This document shows positions 25,391 to 33,794 of a DNA stretch of 64,000 nt, piece by piece. Source of the DNA: UBA10649 sp037130755 (lineage in GTDB: Bacteria; Actinomycetota; Actinomycetes; S36-B12). Where the stretch lies: positions 1-64,000 of the forward strand of contig JBAXSI010000007.1 of NCBI GenBank assembly GCA_037130755.1, in the 5' to 3' direction. The translations under genes were made by a program, and so were the position numbers. Each line of letters opens with the position of its first letter. Within the stretch, counting starts at the first letter, position 1. Below the pieces are notes generated by a model. It ran no database searches. It was not told the origin of the DNA and was given only the letters and a program-made list of their open reading frames with translations.

Positions 25391-25426
25391 ATGACCCCCT
25401 GCGCCCGATATGGCGCAGGGGGTCAT
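25391..25426 (+). terminator. Stem-loop terminator after Ig-like paralogue 2
   Basis: A perfect 15-bp stem (25391-25405 with 25412-25426) around a six-base loop, 13 bases after the stop codon. No long T run follows. Confidence 0.7.
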
Positions 25427-25505
25427 CCCCGTCTGGGGCGTCTGAGCGCGAATCCCGCCCACATGCGGCTTACCGTAGAGACACCTACCACTTGGAGGAG
25501 TCTCC

Positions 25506-27044
25506 ATGCGTGAATCCCGCTTGCGTGGCATCGTCACCAGCGCCGCAGCCGCCAGCGCTGTCGTCCTGAGCGCACTCAGCTTCGGCGCCGCCCCGGCCAT
25601 GGCCGTCACGACGATCACCGGGCCGGCCGTCGCGGCGCCCAACCAACTGGTGAGTTACACCATGACGGCCACGGTGGACACGCCGTTGTCCGCCGGCACC
25701 CTCCGCCTCGTGGACTGCAACACCTTCCAGAACCTCGGAACGAACTCCTACGTCGTGACCATGGGGGCCACCGGCAGTTTCGCCTTCGCCTTCGTCACGC
25801 CTGGCTTTGCCACGACGATGGCACCGTGCGCCGTCCTGTTCGATCTCGACTTGGGCGGGAGCACCACTCTTGCCGCGACGAACCTGCAGGTCTCTGGGTC
25901 CTTCGCCACGACGACCACGGTCAACTCTCCTGACACCGCCAAGCTCGGCGTCGCCACGCAGATCCAGGTCACCGTCCAGTCGGCAAGCCCTAGTTCCTAC
26001 AACCCGACCGGCCAGGTCGTGGTGAAGGACATCAATGGCGCACCCCTCAAGACCATGGGCCTGACGCCCGGACCGGGCACCGGCCAGTCGTACGCCTATT
26101 ACTGGTGGACTCCGACGGTCGCCGGTACGTACACCTTCCAGGCCTTCTACAGCGGCGACGCCTACGCTGTGAAGTCGCAATCGCCGATCGACACCACGAT
26201 CGCCACATCCAGCGGCAACCCGATCTCGTTGTCGCTTCCGCCGTCACTGACGGTCGGTGTTCCGACGACGCTGCAGGCGAACGTCTTCCCCGCGACGATC
26301 CAAGGCTCCGTCGGATTCACTCTCAACGGCGCACCTATCACGGCCTCAATCCCGATCGTCAATGGTGTCGCGCAGGCAAGCTGGACGCCGACCTTTGCTG
26401 GCACGGTGACCATCGGCGCCAGCTACACGACCAACCAGGGCGGAACCGGCAGCACCAGCCAGCCGATCCCGATCGTGGCTGGACCGGTGAGCTCCGATGT
26501 GATCACGCTGACCCAGCCCGGGTTCGGCATCTGGGCGCCGAACGGCACCTACAACATGGGCACCGGCTCCTCCTTCACCTTCCTCGCCTCCACCCTGTCG
26601 GGCGCCGGCGTGACGATGAAGAACAACGGCGCCTGCACGAACAACGGCCTGACCCTCACCGTTTCCACGGGCAGCGGCGTCTGCACGCTGTCGGTCTCCA
26701 GCCCCGGTGGCAACGGATACGGTCCGGTGACGCAGAACTACGTCGTGAACCAGATCCCCGGTCCGCAGACGGCGACCGTCGCCGCACCGCAGTCCGGCAA
26801 GCTGACCAAGGGCCGCACCTACGTCCTTGAGAGCCCGGCGCAGGCAGATACCAATGCCGGCCAGAACATCTCCTGGAAGATCACCAAGGGCAAGAACAGC
26901 GTGTGCAAGCTGGTCTACCCGAACAGCGGTGCAGTGAACGTGAAGATGCTCAAGAAGGGCACCTGCAACGTCAAGGGCTCGGCACCGGGCGTCCCCAACA
27001 TGTGGAACCCCTACACCGTGACTCGCAGCTACACCGTGAAGTAG
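25506..27044 (+). CDS. Secreted Ig-like repeat protein, paralogue 3
   Basis: A 512-residue protein with a signal peptide (AVVLSALSFGAAPAMA). It has the same domain order as paralogue 2: an N-terminal domain with cysteines, two Ig-like domains (the second containing QGSVGFTLNGAPITASIPIV), a Cys-pair domain (PGFGIWAPNG to SGVCTLS) and the C-terminal module ending RSYTVK. GGAGG lies upstream of the ATG, and TACCGT at 25471-25476 repeats the -10-like box of paralogue 2. The C-terminal module is richer in Lys and Asn than its relatives. No anchor is visible, so the protein is probably released or bound non-covalently. Confidence 0.87.
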   Translation: MRESRLRGIVTSAAAASAVVLSALSFGAAPAMAVTTITGPAVAAPNQLVSYTMTATVDTPLSAGTLRLVDCNTFQNLGTNSYVVTMGATGSFAFAFVTPGFATTMAPCAVLFDLDLGGSTTLAATNLQVSGSFATTTTVNSPDTAKLGVATQIQVTVQSASPSSYNPTGQVVVKDINGAPLKTMGLTPGPGTGQSYAYYWWTPTVAGTYTFQAFYSGDAYAVKSQSPIDTTIATSSGNPISLSLPPSLTVGVPTTLQANVFPATIQGSVGFTLNGAPITASIPIVNGVAQASWTPTFAGTVTIGASYTTNQGGTGSTSQPIPIVAGPVSSDVITLTQPGFGIWAPNGTYNMGTGSSFTFLASTLSGAGVTMKNNGACTNNGLTLTVSTGSGVCTLSVSSPGGNGYGPVTQNYVVNQIPGPQTATVAAPQSGKLTKGRTYVLESPAQADTNAGQNISWKITKGKNSVCKLVYPNSGAVNVKMLKKGTCNVKGSAPGVPNMWNPYTVTRSYTVK

Positions 27045-27066
27045 CAGCGTCTTCCGCAGAACCGAA

Positions 27067-27102
27067 CTTGAGGGGCCCGCGCCAAGGCGCGGGCCCCTCA
27101 AG
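27067..27102. terminator. Bidirectional stem-loop terminator
   Basis: A 17-bp perfect stem (27067-27083 with 27086-27102) with a two-base centre lies between the convergent Ig-like gene and pabC and can serve both. Confidence 0.85.
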
Positions 27103-27108
27103 CCTTGT

Positions 27109-27942
27109 TCAGGGGTCGATGTCTTGAGCAGCCCGCTCGTCGAAGGCGGCGGCGAGAGCAGCGCACACCGGCCCGGCCTGAGCCCAAAGCCGTTCGTCGC
27201 TTCGGGTCACTGGGTGCACGTTGCGTGTCGAGGACGTCAGGAATACTTCGTCCGCGCTCTCGAGCACCTGCAAGGCCAGGCCCGTCTCGACCCCGCCGAA
27301 CCACTCCAGCACGAGCTCCCGGGTGATGCCTGCGAGGCAGCCGCTGGAGAGCGATGGCGTGAGCACCGCGCCGTCCACCACCACGAAGATGTTGGTGCCG
27401 GTGCCCTCGCACAGCTCGCCGCGACCGTTGCCGAAGACGGCCTCGCTCGCCCCCCGGTCATGCGCCCACTGGAGCGCGACCACGTTCTCGCCGTAGGAGG
27501 TCGACTTCACCCCGGCGATCGCGGAGTTCTCGTTGCGTGTCCACGGCACCGTGACGATCGAGGTCGTTTCGGGCCAGGGTGTCGTCGGCGCCGCCGCCAC
27601 GACCAGCGTAGGGACGACGTTGCCTCGATCACTGCCGAGCGGTCCCACTCCCCCGGTGTACGTGATCCGCAGACGACCCTGGCCACCCAGATCGGATGCT
27701 TCGAGCACGTCTTCGACCGCAGAACGCACCACGTCGTCGTCGGGCGTCGGCATCCCCATCGCGCTGGCGGATGCGTTGAGGCGCCGCAGGTGCCGGGTGA
27801 GTGCGAACGGGCCGGTCGAAGTGACCTTCAGTGTCTCGAAGACACCGTCGCCGACGGTGAACGCGTGGTCGAGCACGCTGACCCGCGCGTCCTGGGATTC
27901 GTGCAACGAACCGCCATCACGGGTTCCGACCCACGTCCTCAT
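27109..27942 (-). CDS. pabC: 4-amino-4-deoxychorismate lyase (class IV aminotransferase family)
   Basis: A 277-residue PLP enzyme of the branched-chain aminotransferase fold. The Schiff-base lysine is in AGVKSTSYGEN, and the phosphate and cofactor loop is FGNGRGELCEGTGTNIF. PabC converts aminodeoxychorismate to p-aminobenzoate for folate. The ATG overlaps the pabB stop by four bases, which supports this role over a D-amino acid or branched-chain transaminase. Confidence 0.88.
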   Translation of the reverse strand: MRTWVGTRDGGSLHESQDARVSVLDHAFTVGDGVFETLKVTSTGPFALTRHLRRLNASASAMGMPTPDDDVVRSAVEDVLEASDLGGQGRLRITYTGGVGPLGSDRGNVVPTLVVAAAPTTPWPETTSIVTVPWTRNENSAIAGVKSTSYGENVVALQWAHDRGASEAVFGNGRGELCEGTGTNIFVVVDGAVLTPSLSSGCLAGITRELVLEWFGGVETGLALQVLESADEVFLTSSTRNVHPVTRSDERLWAQAGPVCAALAAAFDERAAQDIDP

Positions 27943-29009
27943 GGCGCGCTAGCCTGCCACGACTGCGTCGGCGAGTCGGCCTGCCCCGGCCATGTCCGGC
28001 CGGCGATCTCGACAAGTCGGCTGGCCTTCAACTCAGTCTCGCGCCACTCCGAGGCGGCGTCGGAGCCCCACGTGATGCCAGCCCCCGTGCCGAACTTGAG
28101 CGTGCCGCTGTCGACCCAGAAGGTGCGGATCGCCACCGCCAGCTCGGCCTCGCCGGTGTCAGCGTCGACCCATCCGAATGCGCCGCAGTAGTAGGACCGC
28201 TCCTCCCGCTCCAAGCCCTCGATCAGTCTGAGCGCGGAGTACTTGGGAGCCCCGGTCACCGACCCGGGCGGGAACGCCGCATCGACGAGGTCGGCCCACC
28301 CTGTGCCCTCGACCAAGTCGCCCTCGACGTACGAGACGAGGTGGACCAGGCCGGGATGCTCCTGCACCTCGAGCAGGGTGGGCACGGTGACGGTCCCGGT
28401 CCGGCTCACGCGGGACAGGTCATTGCGGACGAGGTCCACGATCATGATGTTCTCCGCCACGTCCTTGTCAGTGAGGTCCGCGGCAGTGCGCCCGGTGCCC
28501 TTGATGGGGCCGGATCGCACGACTCGTCCCTCAGGGGTGGCCGTGACGGCCAGGAAGAGCTCGGGGCTGGCACTGGCAATGTGGACGCCCTGCTCGGGAA
28601 GGCGGAGGAAGCCGGCGTAAGGCGCGGGATTGCCGTCGCGCAGGAGCTCGAACAGGCCGGCGACGTCTGAGGCGGCAGGATCCGGCAGCGATGCGGACAT
28701 GACCCGGCAGATGTTGGCCTGGTAGACCGTGCCGCGTGCGATGGCCGAACGGGTCGCCTCGACCGCGAAGACGTAAGCGGACTGGTCCAGCGACGTGCTC
28801 CAGACTCCCACGGCGGGCCCCCGCCAGCGGCCATCGAGGCCCGCCGGAGGTGCATCGGACCACGCGGCGAAGCGGGCCAGCACGGGAGAACCGGTATAGG
28901 GCAGGGCAATCGCCCACCGACCCGAGGTGTCCAGCGCAGCGAGGTCGGAGGTCACCTCAAGCAGGCCGGTCGCCCAACGACCACCCACGCAGGCCGCCGG
29001 CATTGTCAC
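27939..29009 (-). CDS. pabB: Aminodeoxychorismate synthase component I
   Basis: A 356-residue chorismate-binding enzyme. The conserved blocks PIKGTGRT, IMIVDLVRNDLSRVS, FPPGSVTGAPK and the C-terminal GTGAGITWGSD define the anthranilate/aminodeoxychorismate synthase family; the pabC neighbour points to p-aminobenzoate. No glutaminase (PabA) lies nearby, so it must be shared from elsewhere. GTG at 29009 sits six bases after a CATGAT box, a leaderless pattern; ATG at 29003 is the alternative. Confidence 0.92.
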   Translation of the reverse strand: MTMPAACVGGRWATGLLEVTSDLAALDTSGRWAIALPYTGSPVLARFAAWSDAPPAGLDGRWRGPAVGVWSTSLDQSAYVFAVEATRSAIARGTVYQANICRVMSASLPDPAASDVAGLFELLRDGNPAPYAGFLRLPEQGVHIASASPELFLAVTATPEGRVVRSGPIKGTGRTAADLTDKDVAENIMIVDLVRNDLSRVSRTGTVTVPTLLEVQEHPGLVHLVSYVEGDLVEGTGWADLVDAAFPPGSVTGAPKYSALRLIEGLEREERSYYCGAFGWVDADTGEAELAVAIRTFWVDSGTLKFGTGAGITWGSDAASEWRETELKASRLVEIAGRTWPGQADSPTQSWQASAP

Positions 29010-29127
29010 AGACCCATCATGGCGGCTCCGCGAGCGCCAGGGGCGGATGCCGCAGGACCGGCAGGCTGCCCTGATTGGCTCGCCGCAAGGGGTGTCGGAT
29101 ATGGTTCATCTTCGATCACACGATCAT

Positions 29128-29200
29128 GCGGACGTAGCGCAGCTGGTAGCGCATCACCTTGCCAAGGTGAGGGTCGCGGGTTCGAATCCCGTCGTCCGCT
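29128..29200 (+). tRNA. tRNA-Gly(GCC)
   Basis: A 73-base cloverleaf with acceptor GCGGACG/CGTCCGC, anticodon loop TTGCCAA, T-loop GGTTCGAATCC and discriminator T, which is normal for bacterial glycine tRNAs. CCA is not encoded. Confidence 0.96.
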
Positions 29201-29239
29201 CGAAAGTCGCCACCGGCCCTTGGGCTGGCTCAGCGCCTT

Positions 29240-29313
29240 GGTGGGTTGGCCGAGAGGCGAGGCACAGGACTGCAAATCCTGCTACACCGGTTCAAATCCG
29301 GTACCCACCTCCA
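29240..29313 (+). tRNA. tRNA-Cys(GCA)
   Basis: Acceptor GGTGGGT/ACCCACC, anticodon loop CTGCAAA with anticodon GCA, and T-loop GGTTCAAATCC. The 71-base body ends with discriminator T at 29310 and is followed by an encoded CCA at 29311-29313. It lies 39 bases after tRNA-Gly and is probably co-transcribed with it. Confidence 0.95.
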
Positions 29314-29368
29314 CTTCCGGCACCAACCGGACACCGTGACCGCCGCACTTGCATGACAGACTGTGCAT

Positions 29369-29554
29369 ATGTCCAAGAAACCCGAATCCAGCCTTCCCGA
29401 CGACGAGCGGGCGAAGTTCGAGGCCGCCCTTGAGGCGAAGAAGCACAAGTCCGGCCACGGCAGCGGCACCTCCGGTTCCGGCGGCAGCACCTCCAAGGAG
29501 CACGCGAGCCGTTCGGGCGGAAAGCGCGAGTTCCGCCGCAAGAGCGGCGGCTGA
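29369..29554 (+). CDS. Small DUF5302-like protein
   Basis: A 61-residue, highly charged, Gly/Ser/Lys-rich protein beginning MSKKPESSLPDDERAKFEAA and ending KREFRRKSGG. This matches the actinobacterial family of small proteins called DUF5302, whose role is unknown. The ATG has no ribosome-binding site but sits six bases after a CAGACT box (29357-29362), so it is probably leaderless. An in-frame GTG at 29363 is the alternative. Confidence 0.72.
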   Translation: MSKKPESSLPDDERAKFEAALEAKKHKSGHGSGTSGSGGSTSKEHASRSGGKREFRRKSGG

Positions 29555-29605
29555 CAGCCTGTTTCCCCGTCCGCTGCGGGTCTTCCCTCGTGCCACAATC
29601 ACCGC

Positions 29606-30640
29606 ATGAGGGCCCCCTGGCGCAGTTCGTACGTGCGTCTTGCCACCCTGACCGCGCTGGCAGCGGTCGGCGCCTACGTCCTGGCCGAGCTGCTCCCGTT
29701 CGCCGATCCGATCCCCGCCGCCATCACGGCCGCGGTGGCCACCCGCGCCACCTTCCACCACGCGGCGAAAGAGACGCTGTTCCAGACCCTCGGCGCTCTG
29801 ATCGGCGCGGCGATCGCCCTGGGGATCGTGTGGCTGATCGGCACTGGCCCGCTGGTCATCTTCCTGCTCGTCCTTTTGTGCTTCGCGCTGGCACGCATGT
29901 TCAAACTCGCCTCGCCGGACGAGTCGCCCTTCGTCGCGGCCAGCATGTCGGTCACGGTCATCCTCGTGGTCGGCACGCACCTGACCACCGAGGGCGCCTT
30001 CCAGCGGTTCGCCGGCGTGGCCGTCGGCGCGGTGTGCGCCCTACTGGCCTCCGCCCTGGCCACCCCCACGCGCGACACCCGACTGCTCCGCACCGACATC
30101 GACGCGCTGCAGGACGACCTGTCCGCACTTCTCGCCGAGGTCGCACGCGGCCTGAGGGAGGAGCCTGACGTCGACGTTGCGCGTGGCTGGCGGGACCAGG
30201 CGGTCGAACTCCGCAATCGATCCATCGGCCTGGATGCGCGCCTGGAGGACCTGTCGTCGCACGCGCGATGGAGCCCACGCATCGACCCCGACGACCTGGG
30301 CTCACTGCGCCAGAGCCTGAACGCCAACCGGGTGATGTCGTCACGAGTGCTGTCCATCGCTTCGGATCTTGCCTCGTCCGCCGGTGGGAAGTCGCGCACC
30401 CGACTGCCGCAGGCCGCCCTGACGCCGCTGGCCGACCTGATCGCCATGGCGGCCGACAACATCGCGGCCGAGGACCCCATCACCTCCGTCGGCGCCACAG
30501 CGGCACATGAGGCAGTGCGCATGGCCGACCAGACCGCTCAGATCGCCCTCATCGGCGGGATTGTGTCGAACATCAACCGCATCAACGAGGCCAGCACCGA
30601 GTCGCCGGACGACACCCAGGAGCACTGGGCGGCGACGTGA
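29606..30640 (+). CDS. FUSC/aromatic acid exporter-family membrane protein
   Basis: A 344-residue membrane protein. Hydrophobic segments fill about residues 10-155 in an arrangement of five or six helices, including the LPFADPIPAAITAAVATRAT segment typical of ArAE/FUSC proteins, followed by a long helical cytoplasmic domain rich in Leu, Arg and Asp. Family members are proposed exporters of aromatic acids. The ATG lies six bases after CACAAT (29594-29599) without a ribosome-binding site, so it is probably leaderless. The substrate is unknown. Confidence 0.8.
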   Translation: MRAPWRSSYVRLATLTALAAVGAYVLAELLPFADPIPAAITAAVATRATFHHAAKETLFQTLGALIGAAIALGIVWLIGTGPLVIFLLVLLCFALARMFKLASPDESPFVAASMSVTVILVVGTHLTTEGAFQRFAGVAVGAVCALLASALATPTRDTRLLRTDIDALQDDLSALLAEVARGLREEPDVDVARGWRDQAVELRNRSIGLDARLEDLSSHARWSPRIDPDDLGSLRQSLNANRVMSSRVLSIASDLASSAGGKSRTRLPQAALTPLADLIAMAADNIAAEDPITSVGATAAHEAVRMADQTAQIALIGGIVSNINRINEASTESPDDTQEHWAAT

Positions 30641-30729
30641 GGCCACAGGGGTGATGGCGTGGCAGGCCGGGCGTCGGTGTAGCCTTTCCTCGTCGCTCGG
30701 CAGGCCAGCCTGCCGGGTGTAGCCATGTA

Positions 30730-30802
30730 GGGCGATTGGCGCAGGGGCTAGCGCGCTTCCTTGACACGGAAGAGGTCACTGGTTCGATTCCAGTATCGCC
30801 CA
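30730..30802 (+). tRNA. tRNA-Val(GAC)
   Basis: A 73-base cloverleaf with acceptor GGGCGAT/ATCGCCC, anticodon loop TTGACAC with anticodon GAC, and T-loop GGTTCGATTCC. CCA is not encoded. It shares the acceptor stem with tRNA-Val(CAC) at 22412 but differs in its loops. Confidence 0.96.
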
Positions 30803-30808
30803 CTCGAG

Positions 30809-30833
30809 GAACCCGCTGTGATCCAGCGGGTTC
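30809..30833 (+). terminator. Terminator of tRNA-Val(GAC)
   Basis: A ten-bp stem (30809-30818 with 30824-30833) with a five-base loop is followed by a T-rich tail, six bases after the tRNA. Confidence 0.85.
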
Positions 30834-30853
30834 TTTCCTTTACTACGCCCAAA

Positions 30854-30899
30854 CGTGACGATGCCGCGCAGCCCCGAGGGACTGCGCGGCACCGTCACT
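30854..30899 (-). terminator. Terminator of the sugar operon
   Basis: A long imperfect hairpin with outer arms GTGACG/CGTCAC and inner arms TGCCGCGCAG/CTGCGCGGCA around CGAG lies 17 bases beyond the binding-protein stop. In the minus direction a TTT-containing stretch follows. Confidence 0.8.
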
Positions 30900-30916
30900 T
30901 AGTGCGGTTGGGTAGA

Positions 30917-31900
30917 TCAGCAGCTCGAGAGGTACTGACCCTTCTTGCCCGCCGCGGTGTCGATGTTCTGAGGAGTCAGGATCGAGAACCCGGTGGTGAT
31001 CTTCTTCTTGGTCGCCTTGCCGCGAAGAGCATTGACAGCCTGGGTGACACCCTGGACGCCAATGTCGTACGGCTGCTGGGCGATGAGGGCCTGGACGGTG
31101 CCAGCCTTCAGTGCCTTGACCTGGTCGGGTCCGGCGTCGAAGCCGATAACCACAACCTGGCCTTCCTTGCCAGCCTGCTTGATGCCGGTGGCTGCGCCCT
31201 CGGCCGAGAACAGGTTGCTGGCGAAGATCGCCTTCAGGTCAGGATCCTTGGCCAGTGCGGCCGTGGTGATCTGGGCGGCGATAGCCGGCTCGTTCTGCGA
31301 GTACTGCTGGCCAACGAAGGTGTACTTGCCACCGCTGGCAGCAACGGCGTCAGCGAAGCCCTTGTCGCGAGCGTCGGTCGTGCTGATGCCCGGCTTGACG
31401 CCGATGCCCATGACCTTGCCGCCGGCCGGAACGAGCCTCTTCACAGCCGCGAAGGCAGCAGCGCCGCCGGCGAGGTTGTTCGACGAGATCTGAGACACGG
31501 CGAACGACGGATCCTTGACCGTCGTGTCGACGAGCACGATCTTGATGCCCGCCTTGGCAGCGGCCGCCAGCGGCTTCTGCATGGCGTTGACATCGTTCGG
31601 GGCGATCAGGATGGCGGAGGGCTTGCTCGCCACGACCGACGCCAGGATCGGACGCTGGAGGGTGGCATCGAACTTCGCCGGGCCCTGAGTCGTCGTGGTG
31701 ACGCCCAGCTTCTTGGCCGCAGCCTTCACACCGCACTCCATGGTGATGTAGAAGCCATCACCCTTGACGCCCTGAATGAACACGATCTTCTCGCCGGCAG
31801 CCGTGGCTCCCGGGGCGCTTGCCAAGGTCAAGCCGACGGCTACGCCAGCGCTGACCGCGATAGCCGCCGTCTTCTTGACGAGGTTCTTGCTCTTCACCAT
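30917..31900 (-). CDS. Sugar ABC transporter substrate-binding protein
   Basis: A 327-residue periplasmic-binding-protein type 1 family member (ribose/fructose-binding group). The signal peptide has its hydrophobic core in AAIAVSAGVAVGLTLASA and cleaves near ATA-AG; no lipobox cysteine follows. Conserved blocks include KPSAILIAPNDVNAMQKPL and VVVIGFDAGPDQVKAL. The only cysteines are in TMECGVKAA and at the last residue, so a disulfide is possible. It is the last gene of the operon; its ATG directly abuts the permease TAG. The ligand is probably a pyranose or furanose monosaccharide. Confidence 0.92.
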   Translation of the reverse strand: MVKSKNLVKKTAAIAVSAGVAVGLTLASAPGATAAGEKIVFIQGVKGDGFYITMECGVKAAAKKLGVTTTTQGPAKFDATLQRPILASVVASKPSAILIAPNDVNAMQKPLAAAAKAGIKIVLVDTTVKDPSFAVSQISSNNLAGGAAAFAAVKRLVPAGGKVMGIGVKPGISTTDARDKGFADAVAASGGKYTFVGQQYSQNEPAIAAQITTAALAKDPDLKAIFASNLFSAEGAATGIKQAGKEGQVVVIGFDAGPDQVKALKAGTVQALIAQQPYDIGVQGVTQAVNALRGKATKKKITTGFSILTPQNIDTAAGKKGQYLSSC

Positions 31901-32998
31901 CTACCCATCCTTCTCTCTGTTCCCGAGGTTCTCATCGCCGACTTGGCGACTCGTGGGCTTGCGTCCTGAGCCGCCGCGCATAGACCGGGTACGACGCAAG
32001 CCGTCCAGGTAAACCGCACCGATCAGGAAGATTCCAACAACGACGCCCTGCCAGTAGGCCTCAACGCCGATGATAATGAAACCGGACTCCAAAACCACTG
32101 GAATAAGGAGACCGATAACCGTGCCAAAGATGGAACCGATGCCTCCAAAAAGGCTGGTACCACCGATGACGACGCCTGCGACGACCGTCAGCGCGGTCAT
32201 GGACTGACCACCGATGGTGGTCTGCTGATAGAAGGCGAGGCTCAGGATGCCGGCGAACCCGGCACAGGCCCCGCTGATGACATAGACCCAGATCAGCTGG
32301 CGGTCGACATTGATGCCGACGCGACGGCACGCCTCGGCGTTCGAGCCCACCGCAAAGGTGAACAGACCGAAGCGCGTCCGGTGCAGCAGGATGCTGCCGA
32401 GAATGACGACCACGGCCGCAACGACCGTGAGCGAGGGCACCTGCCAGATGATGTCGCCGAAGCCGATGGCGTCCACGAACTCACCGGGGACGTCGGTGAG
32501 GTCGATGCCGCCAGTGATGACCTGAGAGACACCCAGGGCCATGCCCAGTGTTCCGAGGGTCACGATGAAAGCGGGGACCTTCGCCTTGGCGATCAGGAAG
32601 CCGTTGAGCAGGCCCCACGCCGACCCGGCCAGTACTGCAACGACAACGCCGACCATCGCAGTGCCCCAGCCGGACGCTCCCATGAGGCCCATGACCTTGG
32701 CGGCCACGACGCTGCTGAAGACCAGCACGCTGCCGATCGACAGGTCAATGCCGGCAGTGATGATGACCATCGTCGCGCCGACACCGAGAACGGCGAAGAT
32801 CGACGTGTTCACGATGATCGAACGCAGGTTGAAGACGGTCGGGAAGGCATCAGGTGCCATCACCGAGAACACGATGACGATGGCGACCAGCACGAGCACG
32901 ATCTGCGCCGCCTGAATGCGCGTGAGGCGCTTCCAGAGGCTCATCTGCTCGGTGTTCATGAGGGTCGTGGCCTCTTCGGTACGGACGTCGACGCTCAT
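31901..32998 (-). CDS. Sugar ABC transporter permease (RbsC/FrcC family)
   Basis: A 365-residue permease with about ten membrane helices. Family hallmarks are ITAGIDLSIGSVLVFSSVV, VPAFIVTLGTLGMALG and VVIGGTSLFGGIGSIFGTVIG. A single permease gene is expected for this transporter group because it acts as a dimer. It overlaps the ATPase stop by four bases and ends with a cytoplasmic basic tail. Confidence 0.94.
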   Translation of the reverse strand: MSVDVRTEEATTLMNTEQMSLWKRLTRIQAAQIVLVLVAIVIVFSVMAPDAFPTVFNLRSIIVNTSIFAVLGVGATMVIITAGIDLSIGSVLVFSSVVAAKVMGLMGASGWGTAMVGVVVAVLAGSAWGLLNGFLIAKAKVPAFIVTLGTLGMALGVSQVITGGIDLTDVPGEFVDAIGFGDIIWQVPSLTVVAAVVVILGSILLHRTRFGLFTFAVGSNAEACRRVGINVDRQLIWVYVISGACAGFAGILSLAFYQQTTIGGQSMTALTVVAGVVIGGTSLFGGIGSIFGTVIGLLIPVVLESGFIIIGVEAYWQGVVVGIFLIGAVYLDGLRRTRSMRGGSGRKPTSRQVGDENLGNREKDG

Positions 32999-33753
32999 GC
33001 GACCATCCCCTCGTCCAGCTTGCCGGTCATCGTGGCAACGAGCTCCTCGATGTTGGTGTCCGCCGTGCGGTAAGTGGCGACGCGTCGACCGCGACGCAAC
33101 ACCTGGATGTCGTCGGAGACCGCCAGCACCTCGGGCATCGAGTGACTGATCAGGACGACGCCGATCCCCTTGTCCCGCACGCGCTTGATCAGTTCCAGCA
33201 CGTTGTGCGTCTGCACCACGCCAAGCGCCGCAGTGGGCTCGTCGAGGAAGATGATCTTGCTCGCCCAGGCCGAGGCTCGGGCGACCGCGATGCTCTGCTT
33301 CTGGCCACCGGACATCGTGCCCACCGGCTCGCTGAGCGTCCGCACGGTGGCCCCGAGGTCCTGGAACGCCTCGATGCTCTGCTCACGCATCGCCTTGCGG
33401 TTCATGAAGCCGAGCGCGCCCATGATCCCGCCACGCTTGATCTCGCGCCCCAGGAACAGGTTGTTGACCGGGTCGAGATGCGGGCACAGCGCCAGGTCCT
33501 GGTACACGGTCTCGATGCCGAGTTCGCGTGCCTGACTGGGCGAGTGGATGGTCACCCGCTCGCCCTGGAACGTCACCGTGCCGCCCTCGGCGGGCTCGGT
33601 CCCGGCCAGGATCTTGATCAGCGTGCTCTTGCCCGCGCCGTTGTCGCCGATGAGTGCGGTCACCTGACCCGGCTCGACGTCGAAATCGCAGCCGTCAAGT
33701 GCGACGACTTGGCCGTACGTGCGCACGATTCCGCGCGCCTCAAGAATGGGCAT
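32995..33753 (-). CDS. Sugar ABC transporter ATPase, single-domain (FrcA type)
   Basis: A 252-residue ATPase with Walker A GDNGAGKST, signature MSGGQKQSI, Walker B IIFLDEP and H-loop LISHSMPEV. It carries one nucleotide-binding domain, unlike the fused two-domain RbsA/XylG proteins, so it pairs as a homodimer as FrcA does. A 41-base gap separates it from the aldolase, the only real gap inside the operon. Confidence 0.94.
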   Translation of the reverse strand: MPILEARGIVRTYGQVVALDGCDFDVEPGQVTALIGDNGAGKSTLIKILAGTEPAEGGTVTFQGERVTIHSPSQARELGIETVYQDLALCPHLDPVNNLFLGREIKRGGIMGALGFMNRKAMREQSIEAFQDLGATVRTLSEPVGTMSGGQKQSIAVARASAWASKIIFLDEPTAALGVVQTHNVLELIKRVRDKGIGVVLISHSMPEVLAVSDDIQVLRRGRRVATYRTADTNIEELVATMTGKLDEGMVA

Positions 33754-33794
33754 CTATGCTCACACTTCCTCTGCGTCGTATCTGATCATGCTCG

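Noticed and set aside
23430..25394. Arg/His-rich open frame in an alternative plus-strand frame across Ig-like genes 1 and 2
   Set aside because: No signal peptide or domain; it spans the intergenic region and is typical of a frame shadow in GC-rich DNA.
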